Origin: Hymenolepis diminuta
Lineage: Eukaryota > Platyhelminthes > Cestoda > Cyclophyllidea > Hymenolepididae
Reading direction: 5' to 3'
Length of the DNA: 64,000 nucleotides
Assembly: GCA_900708905.1 (NCBI GenBank)
Contig: CAADRB010000055.1
Coordinates: 585,067-649,066 of the forward strand
This document shows, in pieces, positions 25,764 through 39,735 of this stretch (within the stretch, counting starts at the first letter, position 1; each line of letters starts with the position of its first letter). The position numbers and the translations under genes were made by a program. The notes under the pieces were generated by a model that was not told where the DNA came from, ran no database searches, and worked only from the letters and a program-made list of their open reading frames with translations.

Positions 25764-28250
25764 GTAGATTTATGGATTACTTAAATATGCAATTAATCTA
25801 GGCAATAGATAAGTTTGCTAACCTACAATTTTCTTCCATAAATTATGTTCGCCAATCGAGGTAATATATAGTAAGAAATAATACCGATTTAGTTCTTTTT
25901 AATATCACCACAAATGAAGTCTACTTTTGAAGCAAAAATTCTTGTATGATCATTCCAGTCTTAACACTGTTTATTTGAATAAAGATTGGTATACCTCTGA
26001 TGAATCCACAAATTTCAGTTATTCTAAAGGCAACTATTTTCTCCTCTTTAGAACGTCACTAGCTGCAATATCCCAGTAGACTATTTTAGACTGCATGTAG
26101 GGTTAAAAACAACAAATTGAGACCTGGTTTTTAACAACTAACACGTTTCCACGCCACTGACTGTAAAATACTCAATCTATTTAAAAAAATCATTCATTTA
26201 ACAAGTATTAACCATAACGTTCATGTAAAAAGTTTTAAAAATTTATATCAGACATTGTTCGGTTATTTCTATTCCAACCGTCGGTTTTTATAAGCATAGG
26301 CCTGCACTTTGATCCCTGTGTTACTCTAAACTTGCATCCATTTATAGTGATTTAGTAATAGAAGTGACGGTCAAAGCCAACGCCAAAATTTATCTAACCT
26401 AATAAGGATCAAAATTTGATTATGGGTATAAAGATAACAGTATTTTTAACCTTATCTAAAACAGCAAAATTATACTCAACCACAGTATATTTTTAAAAAG
26501 ACACCTGGCAAATAACTCTATGGAATAATAGAAGTTCACCATAGAGAATGGTTTGGCTACTGTTTATGAGTAATGTTAAAACCAAAATGCATCAATGTAA
26601 AATGGAAAGTGAGCATAAATGAGTAGAGATGACTATTAGGTCATGAAAATAAGTAGTCAATAGCATACTGCTGTTGAGTTCATTGGCAACCCTTCTGAAA
26701 GAAGATATGCGCCGTTTCAAAAAGAGAATTTAACATAAATGAAACTGAAAGGCAAAAGAGAGGCAGGAAGAAAAATAAAACTATCCATTTTGTTCGTGAG
26801 GGGTGGGCGTTACTATTAACTAAATGCTTGCGGTAACCATTTTGCGACAGGCAGCCAATAGAGGCAAGGAAAGAAAAGTCGAGACCTGAACTCAATTGAA
26901 GGAAAAAGTTAACTAGTCTGAAGTGATGGCTGAAACTGGGGTAGGTAGGCCAAAATAGTTTAATCAAGACCTACATTAAAAATGCAGTCTTGACTATTTT
27001 GAAAATGCCCTCCATTTGTATCATAAATTGATCACACGGGAAAGCAATTAGTATTGATTGCTGAATAGGTTAATAAATAAGGAAGCTAAAATGAGAGATT
27101 AAATTAAACTTTTGAATATAGTTATTAACTGAAAAGCAGGTACTAGATAATTACTTGAACTAGATGAATACTTTAAGGTCACACTTTGTCCTTTAAACCT
27201 AAAATTGGAAGATCTATGTGAATGGGAGCACAACAGAAACAGATAGCGCTCAAGCTCAATTGGGAAATTGATTAGATGTCACGAATGGTTTTATTACAAA
27301 ATCCCCCAAAGTATTCAGACACTTATTCCAAATTCTAATTACTTGTAAATAAAAATGAGATTATCGAATCCCCGAGCAAAAATTGTCTCTTTAATACCGA
27401 ATCGGATCATATCGCAGAACTAAATCAACAGATGATAAGTAATTTTTCTTGATATTTTGGAACAAAGATTGTTGTGAATCAAATAACAGTCTAAAAGTAT
27501 TTTGTAATTAGCATGGAATTGTCAAATAGCATTAATGGGTCTTTTATATCGGGAAGAAATGCCCTTTAACCACAACTTTTACAATATCCATGACAGTTGC
27601 CAACAGTTTACAGAAAGCTTGTTTGGTTTTTTCTCTTAAATAATACCAGATTACCTCGGAGAGAAAAAAATAAGCTAGGAAGGAGTATTATTTTTAGTTT
27701 TAAAAAGAAGAAAGAGAATAGGAGGAGAATTTGCCAATTTACGGACAACTGTATTCTTTTGAAAGATCCCTTCGCCTTAAAAGGAGATTGACAGTTTGAG
27801 TTTGTAAATAGCTTATCTAAAAAAACACAACTGACATATGTTTACTACAATAGATGAAAGAAAACTGGCAATATTGCTAAAAATTGGTGTCCCATTGAAT
27901 TACTTTAGGAAATGTTCCACTTGAGAAATTGGCACTGTTAAGAGTCTGTATAGAATATTTTCAGTGCACACGTGCAAAGTGCACGGGCTTTATCTTTCAT
28001 TCACTGAATTATCGATTACTGAGTTTCCATGTTCTTGTCTGGAACTGTAATCTTGTCAATGCCATAATTATTGTAGAACCCGAGATTTAACCATTTCCTA
28101 ATAATCCAGGTCTACATAAACTATTATATTTTATTATATTTTATTTTTTTGAGCCTAAAAATCACAAAAATTATAAAATTTCAGCAACATCACAAAGACA
28201 GCTTAGATTGCACTCACGTCCATATCGTTTCTTTGGGGGCGAAAAGGCGT

Positions 28251-28311
28251 TATATATACATATATATATATATATATATTTATATGTGTATATATATATA
28301 TATATATATGT
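28251..28311. repeat. TA/CA-rich microsatellite (compound)
   Basis: Alternating TA with TACA, TTTATATG and TGTA interruptions over about 60 bases. The 62-codon minus-strand frame that crosses it (a YIYIYIYTYK repeat) is an artefact of the tract. Confidence 0.9.
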
Positions 28312-31300
28312 AATTTGAGGTCTATTGTGAACTATTGTGCCGGCGCTTACCTTGTGCATCGAATGATAACTAAAGTAATTATGTTATAAATAACACAAAG
28401 ATGTTCTTTAGTTATTGCGAACGGGAAAATTTAAAACTATGGTCTCAAAAAACATCCTACAAATCAGAAGATGTGCGATGATAATGGGCTATGAATTGAA
28501 TTCGGATATCACCATCTCCCAGCAACCTTCATGCGGAGCCAATTATGAATATATAATAATATTCCATTAATATACGCATTCGTACATTCCTTTGTCTTTG
28601 GTCAATAAACTAGAGTGATTGTTCGGTCTGTTGTGATTACGCCTGGCTCGATTTATATATTCATTGTAGGTCTGGATAAAATTGGTGGGATATACTGTCT
28701 TACGTTTCTAAATTGGAAGGGAGATGTAATAAATTTATTATTACCTTATTCTGGCCTATTTCTAACTTTTATTTTAATTGAAATCGATCTAGCCTAGTTT
28801 AATCACTGTTCTACGTATGACTCATCCGACGGCCTTTAAGCTGTTTATCGATTTTTCCTCCCTATGTTGTGGCAGTGTAGGAGCTTTATCTATTTTAGGT
28901 TGGTGACTCATAAGCCAGAGCATTTCCTGCAATATACCCATAGTATTTAAACTCCTCTCCTGTTCATTACCTATAATTAATTAAAAAACATGCTTCTTCT
29001 CTAAAATCTCCCAATTGAGAAAAATATTCGCTTTAATCCGCCAAAGACTAAAGAAGATATATTATTACATGAATCGTTTTCCTCTTCATATAAGAATTCT
29101 AAATATCGCAGAATATCTTCCAATACAAAGATTTTCGTTAAAATGAAGACAAAATTCGCATTTAATTTCAATTTTTCCTCAAGTCGGCTGTTCTTCGCTT
29201 TTCTTCCTCATCTCAAAAAAGCCATTAATTTACTCACCGTCGAATTTAACCAGAAAAATCTTCCCTCCAGAGAGCATTAAATTTAGATCTATCAATTTAA
29301 ATAAATAATCTCTTAAATTTAGACAATCTAACTCCAAAATTAGTAGAAAATGATTCGAAAGTCAATAACAACTATTAGGAAACATTAATTTTTGAAGATG
29401 AGGGTCCTAGTAAGTGAGTAATCCGATATCGAGTCAACCCATATGTCGAGTAGTTTTTGTTCGAGAAATGACATTGCTAAGATTGGTCGATTCAGAGGCC
29501 ACCCACACCGACAAACGTATTCAAAAGCTAAGAGACAGTTTGTCTAGACAAGATTGGCCTAATTTTTGACCTTGAAACTAACGGACTTTAAACCCGCTTC
29601 ACCGTCTTTTGACTCAGTCATTAAGCCACTGAATAATTTTAAGGTAAATTCAGTCTTCTTGTCAAATAGGCTGACTTGAATTAGGAAACATATTTACATA
29701 AATCGAAATGATTTCTATCCATATGAACAGGTGTTCAGCACGTACATAGGTAAGGCCGTTGATAAATTGATAATAAAATATGCTTGAGTATTTTCATATT
29801 CATGTGAATAAGGTACAAGTCTAGAATAGGAGAAAACGCTACACACAAATAGGGGAAATCTAATCTTCCTTTCCTCTTTTTGCCGAGAACCGGAAGAGCT
29901 CTCATTTACAATTTTAGAACTTGCGAATTGGATCCATTAGGAAGATATACAACTTCCTTAGTTAAACCCAAAATGACCTCATTTCAAAGACGCTTTAGGT
30001 TTAATTTTCAAGAAAAGGCTCCGAACCAGATTTGTGTTAGATAATGCAATTCGAAAAGTACGTAGTTTGTCTTAAAATGAAATTAAATTACCGCCGTCTG
30101 TTCAAAAATGTCCCACGCAAACGTAGCACCAATAAAAATTAATAAGACGAAAGCAGATTTTATTAATTATTGATTTGAGAATTTTACTTTACATATATTT
30201 TACCGTAACTTTTTTTAAATATTCACAATCTTTTGGAAGGTTATATGAAATTTTGAAATTGAGATGGCGGATAAATATTTCCTTTTCTTACCTTGAGAAA
30301 CCTATGATAAGTTAAGCCAAAGATGTATTAAGGCAAATCCTTCCATAATAACCGGAATTTATTCCTTAGACTCTTTTAATTAAGCAAAATTGAGAGCATT
30401 TACTATTAATTTGATTCGATTATATAACTAACGAATTTAACATTATTTAAGTGATGCATAGTCTCTATGAAAACCGAATTCCTAAAGAGTTAAATATTAC
30501 AACTTAAAATAATTTACCTTAAACAAAAGGTCCTTTAGACATCAAATATCTCAATTTAAAGCATAAATTAAAATCAGGTCCAATCCGCTTCCAGAAGGTT
30601 TGCTAAAATATCTAGCCAAATCGTCAAAATATATGAAAACTGCTCTTAACTAAAAACTCGAAAAAAAATTTTTTGTTCACAGGCCTTCAGTTATGCCTAG
30701 TCAATTACCTAAAGCTATGTATTTTACCGCAATGGTATCTATAATGATAAGTGATTTTATTAAAATGTGGAACTCGTATGATTAAAAAAATTTAACAAGC
30801 CACAGCATTGTGAGTTTACCTTGAGTGAACATAGCTACCTAGCTCTGTTAACATAAAAATCTATCCCATCTCTGTTATACTAAAGTGTAAGCTGCGGAAT
30901 ATCATACAAATTCATTTGCCTTCTCAACTATGAAACAAATGAACTGAAACGCCAAGATCAATCCTTCTTGATTAAATAATACCCTTTCAGTAAGCACTGA
31001 ACATCTGGATTGCAATTGCTGAATTTTGGAACGTAAACTGCTCATTCAGTAAATTTTGTACAAACTGTGTCCAAAAATCAAATGAAGTAAGACTCTTTGG
31101 TAACTTGACACTGATCTCTGTATCTTTGTGATGCTCTCCTTTTTATCATTTGTTGGACTTACTGTTAGCCAATGTCAATTTCTTTCTGCAATTAAAAATT
31201 TTAAAATCTTTCCGTATTACTGTGGAAAATACCAATAATAAGGTCGCAGTGTTAAAATTTTTCCAGTAATTCAGCCATACTCTCTCATTTATAAGATTAC

Positions 31301-31405
31301 CTCTAAGAACGACTTAATCTGGAGCATCTTACCTACTTTGTCCACTTTTGTTTACCAATAAAGTAGGAAGAACTAAAGCTAATGAGCAGGTAAGGAATTA
31401 GTGCG

Positions 31406-31414
31406 NNNNNNNNN
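31406..31414. other. Assembly gap (9 N) followed by a G12 run
   Basis: Nine unresolved bases precede twelve consecutive G (31415-31426) and then AAGAGACAAGAG and GGGATGGGGGG. The true length here is unknown; it is probably a longer G-rich tract that the assembler could not resolve. Confidence 0.95.
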
Positions 31415-33479
31415 GGGGGGGGGGGGAAGAGACAAGAGAAATAGGGATGGGGGGCTTATAGATGAATGAGCAGATAAAACGGACTCTTTAGCAGCAGAAA
31501 TAGAGAATCTTTTTAAAGTTGCTATCTCCCCATCCTGGGTAAGCAACAGTCGGCGTGCTTAAATGCGTACTTCCTTCCATGCGCTACTCATCTTATCTCC
31601 GCGAACAATTCATGGAAACATTTTGTGGGGCCTGTTAGCAGTAACGGATCTAATACTTCCGCCTGAAAAACAAATACATACATTAAATGGTATATTTAAC
31701 AAAATAAAGCTTTCAAATTGGTCTACGATGAATAGGTACTAGGTGATATACCAAAGTCTAGTTATCTCTTTAGTGGGTGGTTAGTGAAGTTTGGAGATAT
31801 TTCCTGATTACATCATATTGTCAAAATTGTTTACTTCTAATCCAATTTATGGGAGTTTTTTCAACACTTATTTTGGGTTGAGAGGTAGTATCACGGGATA
31901 CCATGAGGGAAAAACTCTATTTCTCCTAACCGAACTTAAACATTGCAGTTGGCCATTTCACTTGCTGATTATGCACTGATGATATCGAATCCCTGACCTG
32001 TGACTTGGAAGAAAATTGAGCTAATTTTCAATTATAATTTCCTCAATTTTAAACTAAAATTTGACCTTGTAATTTTCTTATAATATTTGTTATAGTTAAT
32101 TAAAATTGCAGAATTTTGCTTTGTTGCATAGTTAGTTTTATTTGTTTAAAAAATAAAAAATCTCCGCAGATAAAATGGACAGTTTTGATTCTAATCAGAC
32201 GGAATATATTCTTAGTTTAATATTAATCCTGACCGAGACACCGGCTGTTATTAACGAAGTGTTAATGAAAACTACAAAAATATAAACATGCGTTCAAGTT
32301 TCGCTGCAAATTCAGGAGTAATTATTGTAATTCTTAATCAAATTCGTCGTTTAACTAGTCGAATTTTTAAATAGATCATTCAAAATATATGGATTTTAGT
32401 AGGATGCAATCAAGTTAGGCTGCATTTGAGAAAATTTACTGAAATTTCTTACTAGCATTTTCCGTTAAGAATAAACAGCTTAAAATTTCTTTAATATAGC
32501 ACAGTGGGTGGTAAAACCCATTAATTTTTCATTAATTACTTTACGTAGTCCGTTTACTTGATCACTGTCATTATTTATTGCTAGCATATAGTGAAGCTGC
32601 ACATCGACCAACGGGAAACATAACTAACACTGTCTGTGGAGGGGAAAGATTTCGTGGGAAACTAGGGGGAATATACACTTTAAAACTCTAGTTCTGAATT
32701 ATAGAATCGAGGGCTTGATTGGAATACCAAATAATTTGACAAATAAAGGAAAATTAGTTCAAATATTTACATTTTAGCAGGGACGAACCAATAGATATGT
32801 ACCTCACCAGATCATTAGACACTCTTGCAACCTACCACTAGATTTCTTACGAACGTATGCCTTCATACTTTCGTCAGTCGCAAATCTGTCTATTTACATC
32901 TTGTCAAATGATGAAGATAATCAGAATCTACGAGGTTGATAGATTGATTAGATTATATTCTGCTAAATTGGACTTTAGAATTCCAGTCTATCCCTTCTTT
33001 TCACCGATCATTTAAGTTACTAGACGCTTCAGAGTCCTCAAAATGATATCTGAACAAGCATGCCGTAATCCACTTTTAATTCAAAGAAACCCAGAAAAAA
33101 ACTATGCGGAATTTGCCTTAACCTGATCACATCTTAGTATATTGGGTCAAGTTACAAATTCCTTATGGTGGCTAATATAGAATTTAGGGAGGAGAATTGA
33201 TCAAAGGTTCATTACGTTCCGAATTCAAGCCTTCAATGAGACCACTTACCTTATCTGATCTTCACACCGCAAACCAGCACTACAAACTAGGTGAATCTAA
33301 TAGGATTTTTTATGCGATTCAGTTAGCTTTACCTATTGTTGGAATAAATTATTGCCTAATTTCACCTTTTTCTTAAATGTCTTGGTAAATAACGTTTCAG
33401 AAAGTCATGATATGCAGTTTACTACCCCACGAGGGATTAAATATATTTCAATGCATTTTCCCTCTCCACGTGTGTGTTA

Positions 33480-33630
33480 GAGAACTTATACACGCTGGCT
33501 CTGTCACTAGCTCACGCTGCAGATAGCGCAGCACATAAAACCTGAACGATGCTGCTGCTGATTCAAACGAGGCATTAGACCAATAAAGATCAAAAGCAAA
33601 CCAAAAGATCTTCCTTGAGCAGCAGCAGTA
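33480..33630. other. GC-richer patch with CTG/CAG inverted repeats
   Basis: A small hairpin (GCTGC...GCAGC, near 33517-33533) is followed by GCTGCTGCTG at 33551-33560 and its inverse AGCAGCAGCAG at 33618-33628, which could fold into a stem of 9-10 bp around a loop of nearly 60 bases. There is no coding frame. It could be a diverged repeat, a structured RNA segment or chance. Confidence 0.35.
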
Positions 33631-34900
33631 ACATTTATTGCAGAGCGAAATGATAACACTGTTAGGAGAATATCAATTTTTACAGAGTAAATTGATCTGC
33701 ATATATTTTAGGTCCTCTCAGGCAAGTAATTATTAAGGTTTGGTTAACTGACAATTAACCGAACTCAGTTGATTCGGCCAATTTGGGTTTCGATATATGC
33801 CAATGTCTTCCAAATTCTATGATACTGTCAAGATTACCATGGATAATTGAATTACTTGGGAACATATTTTTGGAGCTTCTTGAGAAAGTAAATGCTTATA
33901 TTCTAATTAGGTAATTATCAAAACATATGATACGATCGTTTAAATTTAACGATGTTAAATATTATTTTAAATTACTTATTGCTTATAGAGAAGTTCACAG
34001 ACGTTCATGAAATTGATGATTTTTATATTAAACCACTCACCTATCCTTTAAGATTGCAAATGAGACTCAAATCAAATTTTCACTCAGTAGACTTAAATAA
34101 AATATTAATTTGTATAAATTAATTAATATACCGATTTTAATTTCCTATTAGACGGATGGCTGCTCAGGAGTGATAAGATGGAGCATAGATTTCAAAACTG
34201 TTACTTTATGTAACTTAAGATTGTCCCTTGATTCAGTTATTTTGAGTGTTGGTTTAGGTGTTTTTTCTAGCAATTATTTGCTGATATCTTTCAAAATTAA
34301 TGATGTCATATTTCAGTTTACATAAATTGGATTTGGGCCTAAATTTGATACCTGTAGGTAAGTTATACACTACTAAACCAGTAATTGAGTAATCCTGTGT
34401 CTCACCCACTAATAATAACTGCCTTAACGACTGGTCCCAGTTACTTAATTCTCACAAATTGAGCTTCCTTTTCTGCCGATGCCTTTTTTCTGCCTTCTTA
34501 GCTTCTGTCCTGAAACAAGCATTTGCCTGACTCTGTTCTTTATATTTTGTGTGTTATAATGTTTAAAGAAAATTTAAGGCATATTTTTCTATCCCACCTT
34601 ATGTGCTCCTAAGATATAGCCTTTAACCAACGAACCACGTTTTTATCTTCTACAGAAAAACACAAGAAAAAGATCTGCATTTATATATCAATTGTGATGT
34701 AAAAAAATCAGAATATGAAAAACTTTTTTCTATAATCATTTATTCGGTATCACCAAAATAAGATTCATGGTGGAGATTTCCATCCAGATTTCAGCTGTCA
34801 AGTTCATTGAAATCAAACCTTCCCTTTGAGTTTAATATTAATTTCATATACATTAAAACATATCTGCTACTTTTATTTCTATTAGAAGAAAACTGATCAG

Positions 34901-35208
34901 AGTTGATAAAACGAAATACAAATTCCGAAAATAATTTGTTGAAATTAATGTGGAAATTTGTCTTTGAATTGAATACATCTGATTTTGTTGCTTTGAGTGG
35001 TGATCTAAAACCTTTATACGCCTTAAAAGGCGTACTGGCTCATATTTTGATTCGTTCGAATTCCGCTGAGGACTATTTTTATGACCTCTTAGGTTTTGTA
35101 ACGGCCCTGTACACTAATAACTTGACAATCCAACCGCATATTGATTTTCTTAGAATTTTGTTAAAGCAGTTATGGATCTGTTCCAGTAATCAAACTACTA
35201 CTTATTAG
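34901..35208 (+). CDS. Candidate exon of a helical (possibly HEAT-type) protein, unidentified
   Basis: About 100 codons are open, from a possible acceptor (CTGATCAG, 34893-34900) to a TAG at 35206-35208. A donor-like GTAATC near 35184 would give a shorter exon. The peptide is a run of amphipathic segments: LKLMWKFVFELN, then LKPLYALKGVLAHILI, then YFYDLLGFVTALY and HIDFLRILLKQLW. Many codons end in G or C (GGC, CTG, GCC, GAC), unlike random frames nearby, which supports coding. The alternation of short helices recalls importin or exportin HEAT repeats, but that is only a guess. The better pyrimidine-rich acceptor just upstream (TTTCTATTAG) would put a TGA in frame, which is a point against. 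Confidence 0.33.
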
Positions 35209-38200
35209 GCCTCTGTTCTGCTCATAGATGTTTTCATTTCAGTAGTTATGATACGAATTTCTCTTTTTCGGTCCCTTATTTTAAAAATCAACGTCATTTA
35301 TCCCTCATCCTTTCCATATTTTTGTGTCAAAATTTAAGGAAGCTTAGCGTATTACTCCACTCAATCTGGATGTTAATTAAGCCGTAGACATCTCCCAGTG
35401 CACTATTGCTTCAATTAAGAACGTAACTCTTTAGTAAATGCTTCCGTACTTGTAAAAATATTACAATTGGATTATATATCGCGTGAAATTTTTACAGAAG
35501 ATAGACTAAATGGGAGCCCCATTGCCTCTATTCAGTACTCGGCTCTAATTTAGGAATAGTCGGGTTTGAGATTTCTCGGTTATGATTAAGATCACTCTCT
35601 TTATTTCTCTGAGGTAACCTTACTTTATCTTCATATTATTCTTTCTTACTTAGAGTCAAATACTATTACATATAACTAGAATTATATATTCTGATGCTTA
35701 AAGGGCCTTTTGTAGTTCATTACAATCCTTACTAGTACAGAAACATCTAAACGCTTATGGAAGATGAAATGATGAAGATTGCAGCCTAGTGCCGTCTTAC
35801 TTCATATCAATTAGAAATTCAACTAGACAACTTAAAGATTTGAGTTTGTTATGTTTAGATATGAAATACCGAAGTTTGAACTTTGAAATGGGCGATTTGG
35901 ATTCGAACCTGTAACGGTTGAATTTGAAGTTAAACAAATTTTTATTATTCGAATAGTTCCTATTAACTGCGCTAGGAATTAATAAGTAATTTTTATTAAA
36001 TTATTTTCTATTCATTTAATTAAGAACCAGATAGTGGATAAGGCAAAGATGGATACGCAAGTAGAAAATATTTTTTGAAGACTAAAATGCAGATTGACTT
36101 GATACATGATCTACCAAAGAGTAATTCTTAAATATCACCCAAGAAGATTGAGTTTCTTCCGAGTTCTCACCATAATATGAGGAAACGAAAATCATAAGCC
36201 TTTAATTCTAATAATTTCCTTGAATTAATCACGGACACCCTATTTAACCGACAAAGCCTGAGAATTCAGCCATAAAATTAACTCATACTGTTTACCAAGC
36301 TAATGTAAGGTCATGGTGTGAACACACAATTCCAACTCGTTCTAGTGAATAGAGCATGGCTCTTAGGATATATGTTAGAGCAAGAGAGGAAAAGGAAGGG
36401 TGTCCCACTTATAACACATTTCCGGCACCGTTATAGCACATCTGGTGGAGACAAGGTGAATGTGGACATATTCAGGTGGTTTAAATCCCAAGAAAAGACA
36501 CAGAAATAATGTTTATTGAGTGCGTTAGAAGCGTAGGTGTCACTTCTGTATTTCACACATTTTATTGGGTCGCATTGACAACGGTTCATTGATGATTAAT
36601 GATAGAGAAAAGAGGGTTCTAGTAAAATTGGACTTTAAAGGATCAGAAATTCTATTGGTTAAGCAAAATTTTAACAGAGCTCGCAAAATGCAACTCACGA
36701 AAACGTGCAACGAATTTATAATCGATAACCTGGTAACTCCCCAATTGTACCTGTTATGCGGCCATTACGTATAGTTTATTGATTATTTGATCATTGATTA
36801 ATTACCAAAATCATTGACCAGTCTTGAATTAGCACAAATTTAGCGGAATATATATGGTCTATTGATTCATTGAATAGTAGTTTAATTCGCAAATTGAGTA
36901 AATTATATTATTGGACTACTCCCCTTCATTAATAATAAAAAAATTTTAGTCAGAGGATCTTGAAACATCTTCATACGGTTTTAATTTTTCAAACTGAAGA
37001 GCGGGTAATTTCCCGAAATTGAAGAAGTTTCTTCACCAACCGCTAAACACTTCAACCGTTTATATATCGAGCTCGCATTTAAATGGAAATCATGGGAGTG
37101 ATAATGTTATTTGTCATAGCAGCGAAACGTCAATACCGTGGCAACTCCCTCCCGTGAGTAGAATTATCAAGTTAAAGCCACTCTAGGATATTAAACTGAA
37201 ATAAAATCAAGTTACTGCGCAATTTTCGGCAAATTTAATAAATTATTAGACTAAAATACTAGAAAAAAATTTTACTTTTTCAAGTTTTGAAAAAAACAAT
37301 TATGTTCTCATATAAATTTAAAACCAGTTTAATACGGTATTTTTTAACTAACTTTTTAACATGACAATATTGCATAGTTTATGTAAATTGTTCTATGAAA
37401 CAAGAATTTTATAAATTTATTTTGGGTACACTTCTGCTCCCTTGGTGTAACTATTTGTTTACGTTTTAAGATTAAAAAGTGATATTTATTAATATAACTC
37501 CCTAATTTTGGGAAAAATTTTGTTTAAAATATTAGAGAGCCGGGTCTAAAAATAACCATTGTTGCATAAAGCCTAACAGTTACGGCATTTTTTCACAGAA
37601 GAGCTAACATATTTTTCCACGTCTAGACAAAGATAAGAAAAATTAATTATCTGTCAGATCTAATCGCTCACTTATTTATTGGGATTGGGCAGATTAAAAA
37701 TCCCCAACATATAAGTTGAAGCCTTACTAAGAAGTGGCAAATAGCAATATTTCTAGGTTCTAGTTGATACTAGCTTGGATAGTTAAGGCAACAGAGCTCT
37801 CTAAAATCAAATTGAGATTAATTCTAATCAGACCAATATACCGAGATGACCTTATGAACCACTTATTTCAATTTACTGGTAAATTGGCTTTAACTACTGA
37901 AGAATCTACTGAATGGTGACATTTGGAACTTCAGATAAGAGCACAATTATAAAATTTTGTAGAAACAGGCAACTTGATAAACACGGGATTCATATGCATT
38001 TAGATTGGTTTGCATTCACTCCGTATTTAGCCTATTTTACTCCTCTAAAGTTTAAATATAAGTTCAAAATTAATGTTCACCTATAAAAAGAAAACTAGAT
38101 TTTATGAAATCTCTTCTTTGTTAGTGGACTTCTTGGTAACTCTCTGAATCCAATCTTAATCAATATATTATTAAAGTAATTTAATTAGAAAAATGAAAAT

Positions 38201-39414
38201 AGTTGTTATAATAACATTAAAAAATTTGCTTTAGAACTGGAGATATTTTAAAGAAATATTACTATTAAAAATAACTGCATTCTAGCCTTTGACGTATTTG
38301 TTTCCTGGGAAAATCCCCACTTTGAATAAGCCTTTGTGTACTAACATCAACGAATTCCTAATAGAGGCAGGTTTTTGGAACTGCTACTACCCACCTTAGG
38401 ATGAATTTTCGATTATCATTAGGCTATTTTGACCGAATTATAGTATCCATGCTCAGGAGCTCGACGAATTAACATTTATTTAATAAGTGAAAAGGGTAAA
38501 TCATTATATATTAATAAAAATATTTGAATTTTTGTCAAAATCCGACGATTAAAACCATATTAGGACATAATTAATAAAAATAAGACTAAAATTAGTTTTT
38601 AAATTAAATTGAAGAAACAAGAAAATGGAATATTTATGAAATCATAGACGATGAAACATAATCTATTGTGTCGTAGATTTCTTTGGAAATCTGAAGGGCA
38701 GGTGAATTTGGTTCAACAGATCTTTTCGGGCTATTCACTTTTGAATTAAACTCTTTCCTTTTGGGCGAATAATAGCGTATTCCTTCAATAAACCTTTCAT
38801 TGCAACATTAAATTATTATCATCCTTTGTTAATTATTTTTATACGGTATGCAAATTAGATGTGCCACAGAACGGGCATTCTAGGTTAATCGCGGTCTCGA
38901 AAGGAGGAGGAGGAAACCAAAGCGATTAGTAAGTGGATGCAAACAAAAGACAGAAAGGCTAATGGCATGTAAAAAGAGAAAGATACAGGTGATGATGGTG
39001 ATGATGAGATAAAACTGCGATGAATCAGTGAAACAAAGCGATTGTGTGTCGGCGCTATGACGCAACCTATTTACCTAATGAGTCGTCATTGCTACCGCCG
39101 AATTTTGACGAGTGTGATTCAGACGCTCGAGTTGCTTTTGTATGGTGGCTATGTCCATGATTGAGGCTAAATGTGACTATGAGGGTATATACAATCCCCC
39201 AAGCACAATCACGGCAAATGAGTAGGTAATATGCAGGTGATTGAGAAGCATTGATCTATTTTATCGCCAAATACTTAGAACGTTAATCGGATAACAGAAC
39301 ACGCACAGCATGTAATTCGAATTGTATATAAGCAATTTAAGTAACAGATTGTGTCCAAATTAATGACATGCTGGCTGAAAAGTGGCTCTAATTCATACAA
39401 TGAAGTTATTTTAA

Positions 39415-39735
39415 AATCTCTACCAAGTTCAGCTTGGAAGTCATCTTACAAGTTGAATGATTTTCCTAAAGGATAGCAGAATACAGTAAATTTCCTTAAT
39501 TTGAAAAGATAAGCTACTGAGTTGAATTTATGTGCAATGTGCAAACGTAGTGGAACGACATAGTAAGAAGGGAGAGAGTAGCAAGACGTATTAAGAATCG
39601 GAAGAGAAAGGAAAATCATCGGTAAAAATTGAGGTCAGTCTCGGCTGTGATAGAGGGCCTTTTGAGGTGCTATAGGGCAGTTTTCGAGTCCTTTGTTTGC
39701 TGATGAGCAACCGATAAAAATCCATCAACTAATGA
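39415..39735 (-). repeat. Interspersed repeat family R1, copy D
   Basis: Read on the minus strand, it has TTGCTCATCAGCAAACAAAG (compare copy B, TTGCTCATTTGTCAAACAAAG), TATCACAG, CGAGACTGACC, a pyrimidine-rich block, and then a 3' half with ACTGTATTCTGCTATCC, TTTAGG and ATCATT, in the same order as copy B. It is the most diverged copy in the middle, but the colinear matches at both ends make common origin likely. Confidence 0.6.

Larger units (their letters stand above)
25800..34880. other. Non-coding stretch with low-complexity tracts and one assembly gap
   Basis: No exon I can support. It contains a TA-rich microsatellite at 28.25 kb, a TTTTATTATA-type low-complexity patch near 28.12-28.15 kb, a 9-base N gap at 31.41 kb, and a GC-richer patch with CTG/CAG inverted repeats at 33.47-33.63 kb. 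Frames at 26680-26967 (-), 28615-28797 (+) and 31791-31979 (+) look like chance. Confidence 0.45.

Noticed and set aside
28171..28359. 62-codon minus-strand ORF with a repeated YI pattern
   Set aside because: It is a translation of the TA microsatellite.
35860..35930. tRNA-like B box (GGATTCGAACC)
   Set aside because: There is no A box or cloverleaf in the surrounding bases.
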